Assembly (NCBI RefSeq): GCF_000732925.1
Contig: NZ_CP008953.1
Coordinates: 8,797,001 to 8,861,000, forward strand
Source of the DNA: Amycolatopsis japonica
GTDB lineage: Bacteria > Actinomycetota > Actinomycetes > Mycobacteriales > Pseudonocardiaceae
Direction of reading: 5' to 3'
Length of the DNA: 64,000 bases
Positions 30,542 through 39,099 of the stretch are shown here, piece by piece (position 1 is the stretch's first letter; the number at the start of each line of letters is the position of its first letter). The notes under the pieces were generated by a model, which saw only the letters and a list, made by a program, of their open reading frames with translations, had not been told where the DNA came from and made no database searches. Position numbers and translations under genes: made by a program.

Positions 30542-31765
30542 GTGCGACGGTTAAGCCTCTGGATGCGTGCCCACCCCATGGCCGGGGACAGCTTCATCGC
30601 CGTCGCCCTGCTGCTCACGGACCTGCTGTTCTTCGTGGCGGCGGCCGAGACGCCCGAAGTCCCGATGCCGCCCTGGTACGTGGTCCTGCCGCTGGACATC
30701 GCGATGGTCGCGCCGCTGGTCTTCCGGCGGAAGGCGACGCTGTGGTCGGCGTACCTCCTGCTGCTGATCGGCATCCCGCACAGCGCGCTGGAGCTGGGCG
30801 CGGCCAGCGCGTTCGCGATGATGATCAGCATCTACTCGGTGCTGGTCTACGTCGGGCGCAAACAGGGGCTGCTGTACCTGCTGGCGACCGTCGTCGTCTC
30901 GGGGCTCCAGCTGTGGATCGACACGCCGGAAGACGTGTGGATCCTGGCGATCATCGCCCTTTTCTCCACCGCGCTGTGCTGGACGCTCGGTGAGTTCGCC
31001 GGCGCGAGGCGCGCCTATCACGAGGAGGTGGAAGCCAGGTTGCATCTACTTGAGACGGAACGGGACCAGGCGACCAGGATCGCCGTCGGCGAGGAGCGCG
31101 GACGTATCGCCCGTGAGCTGCACGACGTCGTCGCGCACGCGGTGAGCGTGATGGTCGTGCAGGCCGACGGCGCGTCCTACGCGGTCGACGGGAATCCCGA
31201 GATGGCGAAACGAGCCCTGCAGACGATTTCGGAGACCGGCCGCGGCGCGCTCGCCGAACTGCGGCGCCTGCTGGACGTGCTCCGCAGCGACGGCGACGAC
31301 GAGCCGCGCGTGCCGCAGCCGGACGCCAGCGCGCTGACCGACCTGGCGGACCGGATCCGCCAGGCGGGGGTGCCGGTGACGCTGGCGATCGGGCCGGAAG
31401 CGCTGGCCGGGCTGCCCGCCGGTGTCTCCCTCGGCGTGTACCGGATCGTGCAGGAATCGCTGACGAACACGCTGAAACACGCCGGTCAGGGCGCACAGGC
31501 CGAGGTGGTGGTGCGCCGCGAGGCCGACGTGATCGACGTCAAGGTCACCGACGACGGCGCCGGCCGCGCGAAACAGCTGGTGCCCGCGGCGACGAAGGTG
31601 GCGGCGCACACCGCGCCGCCGCGGAAGCTCACCGTCCCCGGTGGGAACGGATTGATCGGAATGAGGGAACGGGCGAACGTCTTCGGCGGCACGCTGGAGG
31701 TCGGCCCCGCTCCCGGTGGAGGGTGGCAGGTGCACGCGAGGCTCCCGGTTAGGTTGGCGACGTGA
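30542..31765 (+). CDS. Sensor histidine kinase, NarL-type pair 1
   Basis: 407-aa kinase. The N-terminal half has about five membrane helices (16-150) with short loops. A coiled coil is followed by the HisKA_3 dimerisation domain with phospho-acceptor His194 (ARELHDVVAHAVSVMVVQ). The ATPase domain ends in NGLIGMRERANVFGG. TAGTGT (30530-30535) lies 6 nt before the GTG start (leaderless). It overlaps the response-regulator gene by 4 bp. The sensed signal is unknown and probably membrane-associated. Confidence 0.93.
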   Translation: MRRLSLWMRAHPMAGDSFIAVALLLTDLLFFVAAAETPEVPMPPWYVVLPLDIAMVAPLVFRRKATLWSAYLLLLIGIPHSALELGAASAFAMMISIYSVLVYVGRKQGLLYLLATVVVSGLQLWIDTPEDVWILAIIALFSTALCWTLGEFAGARRAYHEEVEARLHLLETERDQATRIAVGEERGRIARELHDVVAHAVSVMVVQADGASYAVDGNPEMAKRALQTISETGRGALAELRRLLDVLRSDGDDEPRVPQPDASALTDLADRIRQAGVPVTLAIGPEALAGLPAGVSLGVYRIVQESLTNTLKHAGQGAQAEVVVRREADVIDVKVTDDGAGRAKQLVPAATKVAAHTAPPRKLTVPGGNGLIGMRERANVFGGTLEVGPAPGGGWQVHARLPVRLAT

Positions 31766-32418
31766 TACGGGTGGTGGTCGTCGACGACCAGGAATTGATG
31801 CGCGTCGGGTTCCGGATGGTCCTGGGCGCGCAGGCCGACATCGATGTCGTCGGAGAGGCGGGGGACGGCGCGCAGGCGATCCGGCTCGCCGAGGAACTGC
31901 GGCCCGACGTCGTGCTGATGGACGTCCGGATGCCGGTGCTGGACGGGGTCGAAGCGACGAAGCGAATCGTCGAGGCCGGGACGGCTCGGGTGCTCGTGAT
32001 GACGACCTTCGATCTGGACGAGTACGTCTATTCGGCGTTGCAGGGCGGGGCCAGCGGGTTCCTGCTGAAGGACACGCAGCCGGATCACCTGGTGTCGGCG
32101 CTGAGGGCGGTCGCTTCGGGTGACGCCGTCGTCTCGCCTTCGGTGACCCGGCGGTTGCTCGACCGGTTCGTCGGCGGCGGCGGGAAGCCGATGCGCGACG
32201 CGGCCGAGCTCGATGTCCTCACCGAACGGGAGCGGGAGGTGCTCGTGCTGATCGCGAAGGGGCTCTCGAACCTGGAGATCGCCGAGACGCTGTTCCTGTC
32301 CGAGGCGACGGTGAAGACGCACGTCGGGCGGATTTTGTCGAAGCTGGACCTGCGCGACCGGGTGCAGGCCGTGGTGCTCGCCTACGAGACCGGGCTGGCG
32401 CGTCCCGGGGTCACCTGA
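31762..32418 (+). CDS. Response regulator, NarL/LuxR family, pair 1
   Basis: 218-aa regulator. The receiver domain has phospho-acceptor Asp54 (VVLMDVRMP), acidic pair DDQ (8-10) and Lys in FLLKDT. The C-terminal LuxR helix-turn-helix is LTEREREVLVLIAKGLSNLEIA...ATVKTHVGRILSKLDLRDR (given in part). GTG 31762 overlaps the kinase stop (GTGA). No clear target gene adjoins it; the palindrome at 32455-32509 ends the operon. Confidence 0.94.
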   Translation: MIRVVVVDDQELMRVGFRMVLGAQADIDVVGEAGDGAQAIRLAEELRPDVVLMDVRMPVLDGVEATKRIVEAGTARVLVMTTFDLDEYVYSALQGGASGFLLKDTQPDHLVSALRAVASGDAVVSPSVTRRLLDRFVGGGGKPMRDAAELDVLTEREREVLVLIAKGLSNLEIAETLFLSEATVKTHVGRILSKLDLRDRVQAVVLAYETGLARPGVT

Positions 32419-32454
32419 GCCTCTGCGCCACTGTCACACTCGCTCGCCCCTGCA

Positions 32455-32509
32455 GTACGTGAAGGCCCCCTTCACTGCGCTAGACGCAGTGAAGGGGGCC
32501 TTCAGGTAC
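32455..32509. repeat. Long palindrome of the AAGGGGGCCTT family
   Basis: Arms 32455-32479 and 32485-32509 (25 nt, one mismatch) enclose the loop CTAGA. The arm centre GAAGGCCCCCTTCAC is itself found as a variant in the composite repeats at 13.5 and 18.5 kb. It lies 37 bp after the response-regulator stop, so it can be a terminator. A further small hairpin CCTCGGCT/AGCCGAGG follows at about 32536-32552. The whole gap 32419-32734 has no gene. Confidence 0.85.
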
Positions 32510-32594
32510 TTGGGGAAGGTGTGAAGGTCGAGTTTCCTCGGCTGAGCCGAGGGAAGGGGGCCTTCGCGCGCAACTGCTGGGGCTGGCGACCGCG

Positions 32595-32657
32595 AGTCCC
32601 TTCGGAAAGCCGGATCTCGCGTGATGCCAGCCGGATCAAGCGTGATTGGAGCCGGAA
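32595..32657 (+). repeat. 21-bp tandem repeat family B, locus 1
   Basis: Units CTCGCGTGATGCCAGCCGGAT (given here by position 32616-32636) and the next at 32637-32657 share GCGTGAT and AGCCGGA at a 21-bp period. A partial unit ending AAAGCCGGAT precedes them. The same unit occurs at 48009-48071. It lies 75-140 bp before the VOC gene. Confidence 0.7.
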
Positions 32658-32734
32658 CACACGGAAAAGTGGTCATTCGGTGAGCACTTTGCGGTGGATC
32701 CTTCTTCTCAGAGCCACTACCTGAGGAGAACGAA

Positions 32735-33148
32735 ATGCTGCGAGGTCTCACCACCACCACGTTCTACGCCGACGACCTGGCCGCCGCGATCGAGTGGTAC
32801 TCCGGCCTTTTCGGAATCGAGCCGTACTTCGTCCGCAACGGTCCCGACGGCACGCCGGCGTACGCCGAGTTCCGGATCGGCGACTACCAGCACGAGTTCG
32901 GCCTGGTCCGCGGGGACTTCCGGCCGCCGTCGGCTCAGCCGGGCCCCGGCGGGGCCATCGCGAACTGGGCCGTCGACAACGTCGAGGACGCCTTCGCGAA
33001 GCTGCTGGAGAAGGGCGCGAAGGAGTACGAGCCGATCATCGAGCGCGGGCCGGGCTTCGTGACCGCGGCCGTCGTCGACCCGTTCGGCAACGTCCTCGGC
33101 GTCATGTTCAACCAGCACTACCTGGACGTGCTGGCCGGGAAGAAGTAG
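32735..33148 (+). CDS. VOC-family (glyoxalase/bleomycin-resistance fold) protein
   Basis: 137-aa protein with the paired beta-alpha-beta-beta-beta modules of the VOC superfamily: TTTFYADDLAAAIEWYSGLFGIEPYF, then YAEFRIGDYQHEFGLV, and the second half IANWAVDNVEDAFAKLLEKGAKEYE and VVDPFGNVLGVMFN (each quoted in part). Putative metal ligands are a His in YQHEFG and late acidic residues. TGAGGAG precedes the ATG. Substrate unknown. Convergent with the SDR gene 21 bp away. Confidence 0.88.
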   Translation: MLRGLTTTTFYADDLAAAIEWYSGLFGIEPYFVRNGPDGTPAYAEFRIGDYQHEFGLVRGDFRPPSAQPGPGGAIANWAVDNVEDAFAKLLEKGAKEYEPIIERGPGFVTAAVVDPFGNVLGVMFNQHYLDVLAGKK

Positions 33149-33169
33149 CTCCCCGGCCGGCACGATCCC

Positions 33170-34081
33170 TCAGCGGTACAGCGCGTGATCCGCCGTCGCG
33201 GTGTCCTTGCCCGGCTCCCTGACTTCGGCCATCCACTTGCCGAAGTCAGGGCGTGAGCCGTCGACGTCGGTCAGGCCGTACTCGTTCATCAGCGTCCACG
33301 ACGCGAGCGTCTTGCCGGCGAACCGCGAGACCTCCGGGTCGGTCGCCAGCTTCGCGACACCGCGCCCGAGCAGCGCCGGGGTCTCCGAGATGGCGAAATC
33401 GACCGGGGCGGTCTTGCCGACCGCGTCACGCCACGTCTCCTCGGTGACCCCGAAGTGGTCGAGCATGGCTTCCGAACGCAGGAAGCCCGGCGTGACGGTC
33501 ATGCCGACGCAGCCGTACTTCTCGAGTTCGGCGCCGAGTGCCCTGCCGATCGCGCGGATCCCGCATTTCGCGAGGAAGTACGGGATCCCCGCGCCGACGT
33601 ACTCGTCGTGGTCGCCGTCGGTGACCTCGATGACGAGGCCGCCTTCCCGCCGCACGACCAGCGGGAGCAGCCGGTGCAGCGCGATCAGATGCGTGTCGAT
33701 CGCGTTGTGCACCAGCGTGAGCGCGTCGTCGAGGCTGGAGTCCCAGTACGCCCCCTCGAAATCCGCGAACGGGTCACCGCCCCACACGTCGTCGACCAGG
33801 ACGTCGATCCGGCCGTCCACTTCGGACTCGATCCGCGCCTTCAGCGCGTCCACATCGGACACGACGGTGAAGTCGGTCCGGACGGGGATCCCCCGGCCGC
33901 CCGCCGCGTCGACGAGCTCCGCGGTGTCTTCGATCGTCTCCGACCGCTTCATCGGCGACTGGTGCTCCCGCGTCGTGCGGCCGGTGACGAACACCGTCCA
34001 GCCGAGCCTGCCCAGTTCCACCGCGATCGCCCGGCCGCAGCCCCGCGTCGCCCCCGTGACCACGGCCACTTTCCGGTCCAT
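33170..34081 (-). CDS. Short-chain dehydrogenase/reductase
   Basis: 303-aa SDR with cofactor loop TGATRGCGRAI (10-20) and an Arg-rich patch (TGRTTRE) suggesting NADPH. VLVDDVWGGD replaces the usual NNAG motif. The catalytic region reads VIEVTDG and GIPYFLAKCGIRA, so Tyr-x-x-x-Lys is YFLAK. It is longer than classical SDRs (about 250) with an extra C-terminal segment. ATG directly follows the TetR stop (TGAATG), forming a two-gene operon in which TetR likely represses the reductase. Confidence 0.9.
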   Translation of the reverse strand: MDRKVAVVTGATRGCGRAIAVELGRLGWTVFVTGRTTREHQSPMKRSETIEDTAELVDAAGGRGIPVRTDFTVVSDVDALKARIESEVDGRIDVLVDDVWGGDPFADFEGAYWDSSLDDALTLVHNAIDTHLIALHRLLPLVVRREGGLVIEVTDGDHDEYVGAGIPYFLAKCGIRAIGRALGAELEKYGCVGMTVTPGFLRSEAMLDHFGVTEETWRDAVGKTAPVDFAISETPALLGRGVAKLATDPEVSRFAGKTLASWTLMNEYGLTDVDGSRPDFGKWMAEVREPGKDTATADHALYR

Positions 34082-34660
34082 TCAGGACACTCCCTTCCAC
34101 GCGGTCAGCACCGCGTCCACGTCTTGCCCCAACCGTTCGGTGATCCGTCCTTTCGGCCGGATCGACCAGTCCAGCGCGGCCCCGTTCGCCACCCCCAGCA
34201 GCACTCGCGCGGCGCGGACGACACCCGGCGCGCCCGGCAGGTCACGCGTCGCGGCGCGCACCAGCCTGCGTAATTCCGCTTCCACGGCGGTGAAATGTTC
34301 ACCGAGCAGGGCGCGCAGCTCCGGATCGCCGATGTCCACCCCCAGCTGCCCGAGATGGTTCGCCGCGGTCTCCGCGTCGCCCAGGCCCTCGTAGACCACG
34401 ACGACCGCCGCCCGCAGTGCTTCCACGGGATCGGCCAGCTCGCCGCATTCCCGCATCAGCCCCACGACGGATCGCGTGTTCGCCCGGCTCAACGCCAGCA
34501 GAAGACCGTTCTTCGAACCGAACCGCTGGGCGACGGTGCCGACCGCGACCCCGGCCTCCGCCGCCACCTGGGCCAGCGTGAAACCGGGGCCGACCTTGCC
34601 GATCACGGTTCCCGCCGCGGTCAGCAGTCGTTCGTCGGTGATGCTGCGGGGCCTCGCCAT
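34082..34660 (-). CDS. TetR-family repressor of the SDR operon
   Basis: 192-aa regulator. The helix-turn-helix is TLAQVAAEAGVAVGTVAQRFGSKNG (about 27-51, given in part), with DERLLTAAGTVIGKVG before it. The C-terminal ligand domain is helical (about 60-190). ATG 34660 is immediately followed upstream by a palindrome (34669-34682), so autorepression is likely. It leads the operon with the SDR gene. Confidence 0.92.
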   Translation of the reverse strand: MARPRSITDERLLTAAGTVIGKVGPGFTLAQVAAEAGVAVGTVAQRFGSKNGLLLALSRANTRSVVGLMRECGELADPVEALRAAVVVVYEGLGDAETAANHLGQLGVDIGDPELRALLGEHFTAVEAELRRLVRAATRDLPGAPGVVRAARVLLGVANGAALDWSIRPKGRITERLGQDVDAVLTAWKGVS

Positions 34661-34668
34661 GCGATTAT

Positions 34669-34682
34669 TGAACCACGGTTCA
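34669..34682. promoter_or_regulatory. TetR operator before the TetR-SDR operon
   Basis: TGAACC-AC-GGTTCA, 6-bp perfect arms within an AT-rich context (ATTATTGAACC...GGTTCATTAA), 8 bp before the TetR start. Its position over the promoter and start supports autoregulation. Confidence 0.65.
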
Positions 34683-34850
34683 TTAACCCTGGCGAATCAG
34701 GGTCACTCTCAGGGGTATCACCGATCGCGTACGCCGCCGGAAGACGGCAAGCTACGTCTCAGGTCGGGTATCAGGTTGGCACCTCAGGATGACGCGCTCG
34801 GCCACCCACATGGACGACGATTGTTCTCGCAGTCGCCGAGGGGAGCAGAC

Positions 34851-35789
34851 ATGATCGAGGCAGCGGGCCTCACCAAGCGGTACGGCAAGACACTGGCGGT
34901 GAACGACCTGTCCTTCTCCGTCGCGGCGGGTGAGGTCACCGGGTTCCTCGGCCCCAACGGGGCGGGCAAGTCCACGACCATGCGGATGATCCTCGGTCTG
35001 GACAACCCGACCTCGGGCCAGGTGCGCATCGGGGGCAAGCTCTACCGCGACCTGAAAGACCCGCTGCGGACCGTCGGCGCGCTGCTGGACGCCAAATGGG
35101 TGCACCCCAACCGGTCGGCGCGGGCGCATCTGCGGTGGATGGCGAAGTCCAACAAGATCGCGGAGAGCCGGGTCGACGAGGTGCTCGAGATCGTCGGGCT
35201 CACCAGCGTCGCCGGGAAGCGCGCCGGTGGTTTCTCCCTGGGGATGTCGCAGCGGTTGGGGATCGCGGCGGCACTGCTGGGCGACCCGGAGGTCCTTCTG
35301 TTCGACGAGCCCGTCAACGGCCTCGACCCCGAAGGCATCCTCTGGATCCGGAAGTTCATGCACCGGCTGGCCGACGAAGGCCGCACGGTATTCGTTTCCT
35401 CGCACCTGCTTTCGGAGATGGCGCTGACCGCGAGCCACCTGGTCGTGATCGGCAAGGGGAAGCTGATCTCCCAGTCCTCCACCGAGGATTTCGTGGCGCG
35501 GGCCGCCGAGAACACGGTCAAGGTCCGGTCGCCGCAACTGCCCGCGCTGCGCACCGCGCTGACGCAGGCGAGCGCTCAGGTCACCGACGCCGACCGAGCG
35601 ATCGTGGTGTCCGGTTTGGACAGTGACAAGATCGGCGAGATCGCCGCGGCCAACCAGATCGTGCTGCACGAGCTCAGCCCGCAGACCGGCTCCCTGGAGC
35701 AGGCCTTCATGCAGATCACCGGCGATTCGGTCGAGTACCACACGGGTCTCGAAGCCGAAGCCGCCGAAGTGGTCACCGCCGCCCAGTAG
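34851..35789 (+). CDS. ABC transporter ATPase, bacitracin-resistance type, copy 1
   Basis: 312-aa BcrA-like ATPase. It has Walker A GPNGAGKST, signature FSLGMSQRLGIAAALLG and Walker B VLLFDEPVNGLDPEG. A C-terminal domain of about 90 residues has the pattern VKVRSPQLPALRTALTQ...LHELSPQTGSLEQAFMQIT (in part). GAGGGGAG precedes ATG 34851; no earlier in-frame start has a ribosome site. It is followed by its permease (29-bp gap) and then by a near-duplicate pair. Likely exports a lipid or peptide; substrate unknown. Confidence 0.92.
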   Translation: MIEAAGLTKRYGKTLAVNDLSFSVAAGEVTGFLGPNGAGKSTTMRMILGLDNPTSGQVRIGGKLYRDLKDPLRTVGALLDAKWVHPNRSARAHLRWMAKSNKIAESRVDEVLEIVGLTSVAGKRAGGFSLGMSQRLGIAAALLGDPEVLLFDEPVNGLDPEGILWIRKFMHRLADEGRTVFVSSHLLSEMALTASHLVVIGKGKLISQSSTEDFVARAAENTVKVRSPQLPALRTALTQASAQVTDADRAIVVSGLDSDKIGEIAAANQIVLHELSPQTGSLEQAFMQITGDSVEYHTGLEAEAAEVVTAAQ

Positions 35790-35818
35790 CCGTCCACTCT
35801 TCTGAGGAAAGAAAAGCC

Positions 35819-36547
35819 ATGACTCTGCTCGCCGTGGAACGCATCAAGCTGTTCACCACCCGCTCACCCTGGTGGTGCGCGCTGGCCGCACTCGCGGTCG
35901 TGATCGGCTTCGCCGCCATCGTCTCCGGTGCCGCGCCCGCCGGGGAACTCACCGACGTCAGCCTGACCCAGTTCGGTTACGGGTTCGGCATGGCCGTGAT
36001 CATGGTGCTCGCCGCGCTTTCGGTGACCACCGAATACCGTTTCGGAACCATCCGGACCACCTTCCAGGCCGTGCCGAACCGCACTTCGGCGCTGCTGGCC
36101 AAGACCGGCGTCGTCGCGACGCTGTCGCTCGTGATCGGCGAGATCGCCGCGTTCGGCGCCTGGGGCCTCGCTTCGATCATGCGGCCGGAAGACCTCATGC
36201 TGGACACCACCGCGGAGTGGGTCAGCGTCGCCGGGGTGGGCGTGGTGTTCGCCCTCGCCTCGGTGATCGCGATCGCCGTCGGCATCCTGATCCGGCACAG
36301 CGCCGGCGCCATCTCGCTCGTGCTGATCTACGCCCTCGCGGTGGAGAACCTGATCCAGCTGATCCCGAAGATCGGCAAGGACATCTACGACTGGATGCCG
36401 TTCCACGTCGCCGACCGGTTCCTCACCGGGGGCCCCGCCGCGGCGGACGCGCCGTTGAACCAGGCAGGCTCGCTGGCCTACTTCGCCGGTTTCGCGCTGG
36501 TGCTGCTGGCCATCTCGCTGGTCGTCGCGAACAAGCGCGACGCGTAA
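35819..36547 (+). CDS. ABC-2 type permease, copy 1
   Basis: 242-aa membrane protein with six helices and the motif TEYRFGTIRTTFQAVPNR in a cytoplasmic loop after the second helix, shared with copy 2. It starts MTLLAVERIKLFTTRSPWW. GAGGAAAG precedes the ATG. Forms a transporter with the upstream ATPase. The operon ends at two hairpins (36570-36601 and 36623-36660). Confidence 0.9.
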   Translation: MTLLAVERIKLFTTRSPWWCALAALAVVIGFAAIVSGAAPAGELTDVSLTQFGYGFGMAVIMVLAALSVTTEYRFGTIRTTFQAVPNRTSALLAKTGVVATLSLVIGEIAAFGAWGLASIMRPEDLMLDTTAEWVSVAGVGVVFALASVIAIAVGILIRHSAGAISLVLIYALAVENLIQLIPKIGKDIYDWMPFHVADRFLTGGPAAADAPLNQAGSLAYFAGFALVLLAISLVVANKRDA

Positions 36548-36569
36548 GGACTTCCACAGGGGAGAAAGC

Positions 36570-36660
36570 CGGACGTCTCACTCGGGGGAGCGAGACGTCC
36601 GGACGGGGAGAAAAAGGGGAACAAGGACCGGGCCGCCTATCGGGGGGCAGCCCGGTCCTT
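36570..36660 (+). terminator. Double hairpin between the tandem ABC operons
   Basis: First stem CGGACGTCTC/GAGACGTCCG (36570-36579 with 36592-36601). Second stem AAGGACCGGGC/GCCCGGTCCTT (36623-36633 with 36650-36660), then TCCC. Two successive stems should stop most read-through into the second transporter operon. Confidence 0.82.
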
Positions 36661-36697
36661 TCCCGCGTAATGTCGGAATCCACCGGAGGGAGGGCTG

Positions 36698-37618
36698 ATG
36701 ATCGAGGCCATCGGACTCACGAAACGCTACGGCGACAAGCTCGCCGTCGACGATCTTTCCTTCACCGCCGAAGCAGGACGGGTGACCGGGTTCCTCGGCC
36801 CCAACGGGGCGGGGAAGTCCACCACCATGCGGATGATGCTCGGGCTCGACAACCCGACGTCGGGCACGGTGACGATCGACGGCCACGCCTACCGCGAGCT
36901 GCGTGATCCACTTCGGACGGTCGGCGGCATGATCGACGCCACCTGGCGGCATCCCGGCCGCACCGCCCGCGAGCACCTCCGCTGGATCGCCGCGACCAAC
37001 GGCCTGCCGGACAAACGCGTCGACGAGGTGCTCCGGCTCGTCGGGCTGGAGCCGGTCGCCCGCAAACGCGCCGGGCAGTTCTCGCTCGGGATGGCGCAGC
37101 GGCTCGGGATCGCCACGGCGCTGCTGGGCGACCCCCGGGTGCTGCTGTTCGACGAGCCCGTGAACGGGCTCGACCCCGAGGGCATCGTGTGGATCAGGAA
37201 GCTGATGCACGCGCTCGCCGCCGAGGGACGCACCGTGTTCGTGTCCAGCCACCTGCTGCCGGAGATGGCGCAAACCGCGCAGGACCTCGTCGTGATCGGA
37301 CGCGGGAAGCTGATCTACCAGGGCACGATGGAGGATTTCGTCGGCCGCGCGAAGGGCCTCGGCGTGCGGGTCCGCAGCCCGCATCTGCCCGAGCTGCGGA
37401 GGGCGCTGACCGAGAAGGGCGCCGAATTCCGCGAGGAGGACGGCGCGCTCGTCGTGTCCGAAATGGACAGCGACCACATCGGCGAACTCGCGTTCGCCGC
37501 GGGCGCGACCCTCCACGAGCTGAAGCCGCTCACCGGCTCGCTCGAACAGGCGTACATGCAACTCACCGCCGAGGCCGTCGAGTACGGCACCGGCCAGGTC
37601 CCGGAGGTCGTCGGATGA
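36698..37618 (+). CDS. ABC transporter ATPase, bacitracin-resistance type, copy 2
   Basis: 306-aa paralogue of the ATPase at 34851, alignable over its full length. It has Walker A GPNGAGKST, signature FSLGMAQRLGIATALLG and Walker B VLLFDEPVNGLDPEG. The C-terminal part includes VRSPHLPELRRALTEKG and LHELKPLTGSLEQAYMQLTAE (part quoted). GGAGGG precedes the ATG. It overlaps the next permease gene by 4 bp (ATGA), unlike copy 1 where the gap is 29 bp. Confidence 0.92.
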   Translation: MIEAIGLTKRYGDKLAVDDLSFTAEAGRVTGFLGPNGAGKSTTMRMMLGLDNPTSGTVTIDGHAYRELRDPLRTVGGMIDATWRHPGRTAREHLRWIAATNGLPDKRVDEVLRLVGLEPVARKRAGQFSLGMAQRLGIATALLGDPRVLLFDEPVNGLDPEGIVWIRKLMHALAAEGRTVFVSSHLLPEMAQTAQDLVVIGRGKLIYQGTMEDFVGRAKGLGVRVRSPHLPELRRALTEKGAEFREEDGALVVSEMDSDHIGELAFAAGATLHELKPLTGSLEQAYMQLTAEAVEYGTGQVPEVVG

Positions 37619-38367
37619 CCGCGGCGAACGTGCTCCGCGCGGAGCGGATCAAACTGCTGAGCACCCGCATGCCCTGGTGGTGCGCGGGTATCGCGGTCGT
37701 GATCGCGCTCGCCTACACCGCGTTGTTCTTCGGTTTCGTCCCGCTCGAAGGCCAGACCGGCGTCAACTCGACGCAGGTCGCCAGCGCGCTCGGCCGCACC
37801 GTGGTGCTGGTCCTCGCGATCCTCGCGGCGGCGACGGAGTTCAACTGGGGCACGATGAAGCTCACCTTCCAGGCGGTGCCCTCGCGGTTGCCCGCCTTGC
37901 TGGCGAAGGGCGCCGTCGTCGGGGTGTTCTCGGGGCTGATCGGCCTGCTCGTGGGCTTCGGCTCGTGGGCGATCGCGTACTTGATCAAACCGGCCGCCGA
38001 CCTGGGCCTGGCTTCGGGCGCCGACTGGCGCGCGGTGGCGGGGCAGGGCCTGACCTTCTTCCTGACCGGTCTGCTCGGCGTCGGCCTCGGGCTGTTGTTC
38101 CGCAGTCCCGCGTTCGCGCTCGGGTTCGCGCTGGCCTGGACGCAGCTGCTCGAGGGACTCGTCATGCTGATCCCGAAAGTGGGCGACGACATCTACCAGT
38201 GGATGCCGTTCTTCGCGGCGAATCAGTTTTCGGGGCCGGATCTGACGGTTTCGATGCTGAAACTCGAACCACCGTTGGGACCGTGGGGCTATTTGGCTTA
38301 TTTCGGCGGCATCTGCGTGATTGTTTATGCGGCCGGGCTGATGATCACCCATCGAAGGGATGCGTGA
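37615..38367 (+). CDS. ABC-2 type permease, copy 2
   Basis: 250-aa membrane protein, paralogue of the permease at 35819. Shared features are a start rich in AERIKLLSTRMPWW, the loop TEFNWGTMKLTFQAVPSRLPALLAK, and the DDIYQWMPFFAANQF segment (copy 1 has DIYDWMPFHVADRF). Six helices. Coupled to the ATPase by ATGA. It probably arose with its ATPase by tandem duplication of a two-gene operon. Confidence 0.9.
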   Translation: MTAANVLRAERIKLLSTRMPWWCAGIAVVIALAYTALFFGFVPLEGQTGVNSTQVASALGRTVVLVLAILAAATEFNWGTMKLTFQAVPSRLPALLAKGAVVGVFSGLIGLLVGFGSWAIAYLIKPAADLGLASGADWRAVAGQGLTFFLTGLLGVGLGLLFRSPAFALGFALAWTQLLEGLVMLIPKVGDDIYQWMPFFAANQFSGPDLTVSMLKLEPPLGPWGYLAYFGGICVIVYAAGLMITHRRDA

Positions 38368-38492
38368 GCTTTTACCGCGGCCAAAGGAGTTAAGTCCACG
38401 TTAAGAGGCTGTGGCTTCTCTCACAGGAAGCGGACATACTGTTCCTGACCGGGCGATGCTCGGGATGAGCCTATTTCTCGGCTCTCGGCCCC

Positions 38493-38506
38493 GGAGGTGA
38501 TCCTTG
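38493..38506 (+). promoter_or_regulatory. Perfect Shine-Dalgarno deciding a TTG start
   Basis: GGAGGTGATCC (38493-38503) is a full complement of the 16S rRNA 3' end and abuts TTG 38504, with 6 nt from the GGAGG core to TTG. It favours TTG over the downstream GTG 38510. Confidence 0.7.
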
Positions 38507-39079
38507 ACGGTGGATTCCGGTCAGGGAGTGGAACGTATGATCCCGCAAGCCCGCACGGAAAGTATGCAGCCCCGGCTCGAGCCCATGCTCGACCTCGAAT
38601 GGTCACAGGCGATCGAACTGCCCCGCACGGTGGCGTCCGCGACCCGGCCGTCGGATATCCGCCGCGCCTGGGTGCATCGCGCTCCCGAAGATCTCGTCGT
38701 CGCGTTGTACCGCGCGTCGAGCGGAATGCACGGCGAAATTCCCGCGCCTTGGTGGCTTCGGGCCATCGTGGACGGACGGCTCGAATCGCGGGAGCTCGGT
38801 TTCCGCATCGAAGATCGCATCGCCGGCCTGCTCGGCAGGCGGCCCGGTTGGGAATTCGTGCCGTGGGCCGCGGACGGTGAATCCGGCTACTGGGAGTTCA
38901 TGCCTTCCGAACGCGGCGCGTCCGGGCATTCGATCCCGACCACGGTGCTGAACACCAGCGGCCACGACGGCTGGATCGACGTCCTCCCCGCCCATTCCGG
39001 TACGACGCCCGCCCCGATCGCGGTCGGCGGATTCGCGGGGCTGCGCTCGCGGCTGGGGGAGTTCGAAGCAGTCAGGTAA
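38504..39079 (+). CDS. Hypothetical protein, actinobacterial
   Basis: 191 aa with TTG as initiator, supported by a perfect ribosome site. No membrane helix or signal peptide. The sequence has Trp-rich strands (PWWLRAIVDG, GYWEFMPS, GWIDVLP) and a Gly-rich end (IAVGGFAGLRSRL). No family recognised. It lies 20 bp before trmB in the same direction and may be co-transcribed, although trmB seems to have its own leaderless promoter. Confidence 0.7.
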   Translation: MTVDSGQGVERMIPQARTESMQPRLEPMLDLEWSQAIELPRTVASATRPSDIRRAWVHRAPEDLVVALYRASSGMHGEIPAPWWLRAIVDGRLESRELGFRIEDRIAGLLGRRPGWEFVPWAADGESGYWEFMPSERGASGHSIPTTVLNTSGHDGWIDVLPAHSGTTPAPIAVGGFAGLRSRLGEFEAVR

Positions 39080-39099
39080 CCGCCGCGTTTAATGGGCTG

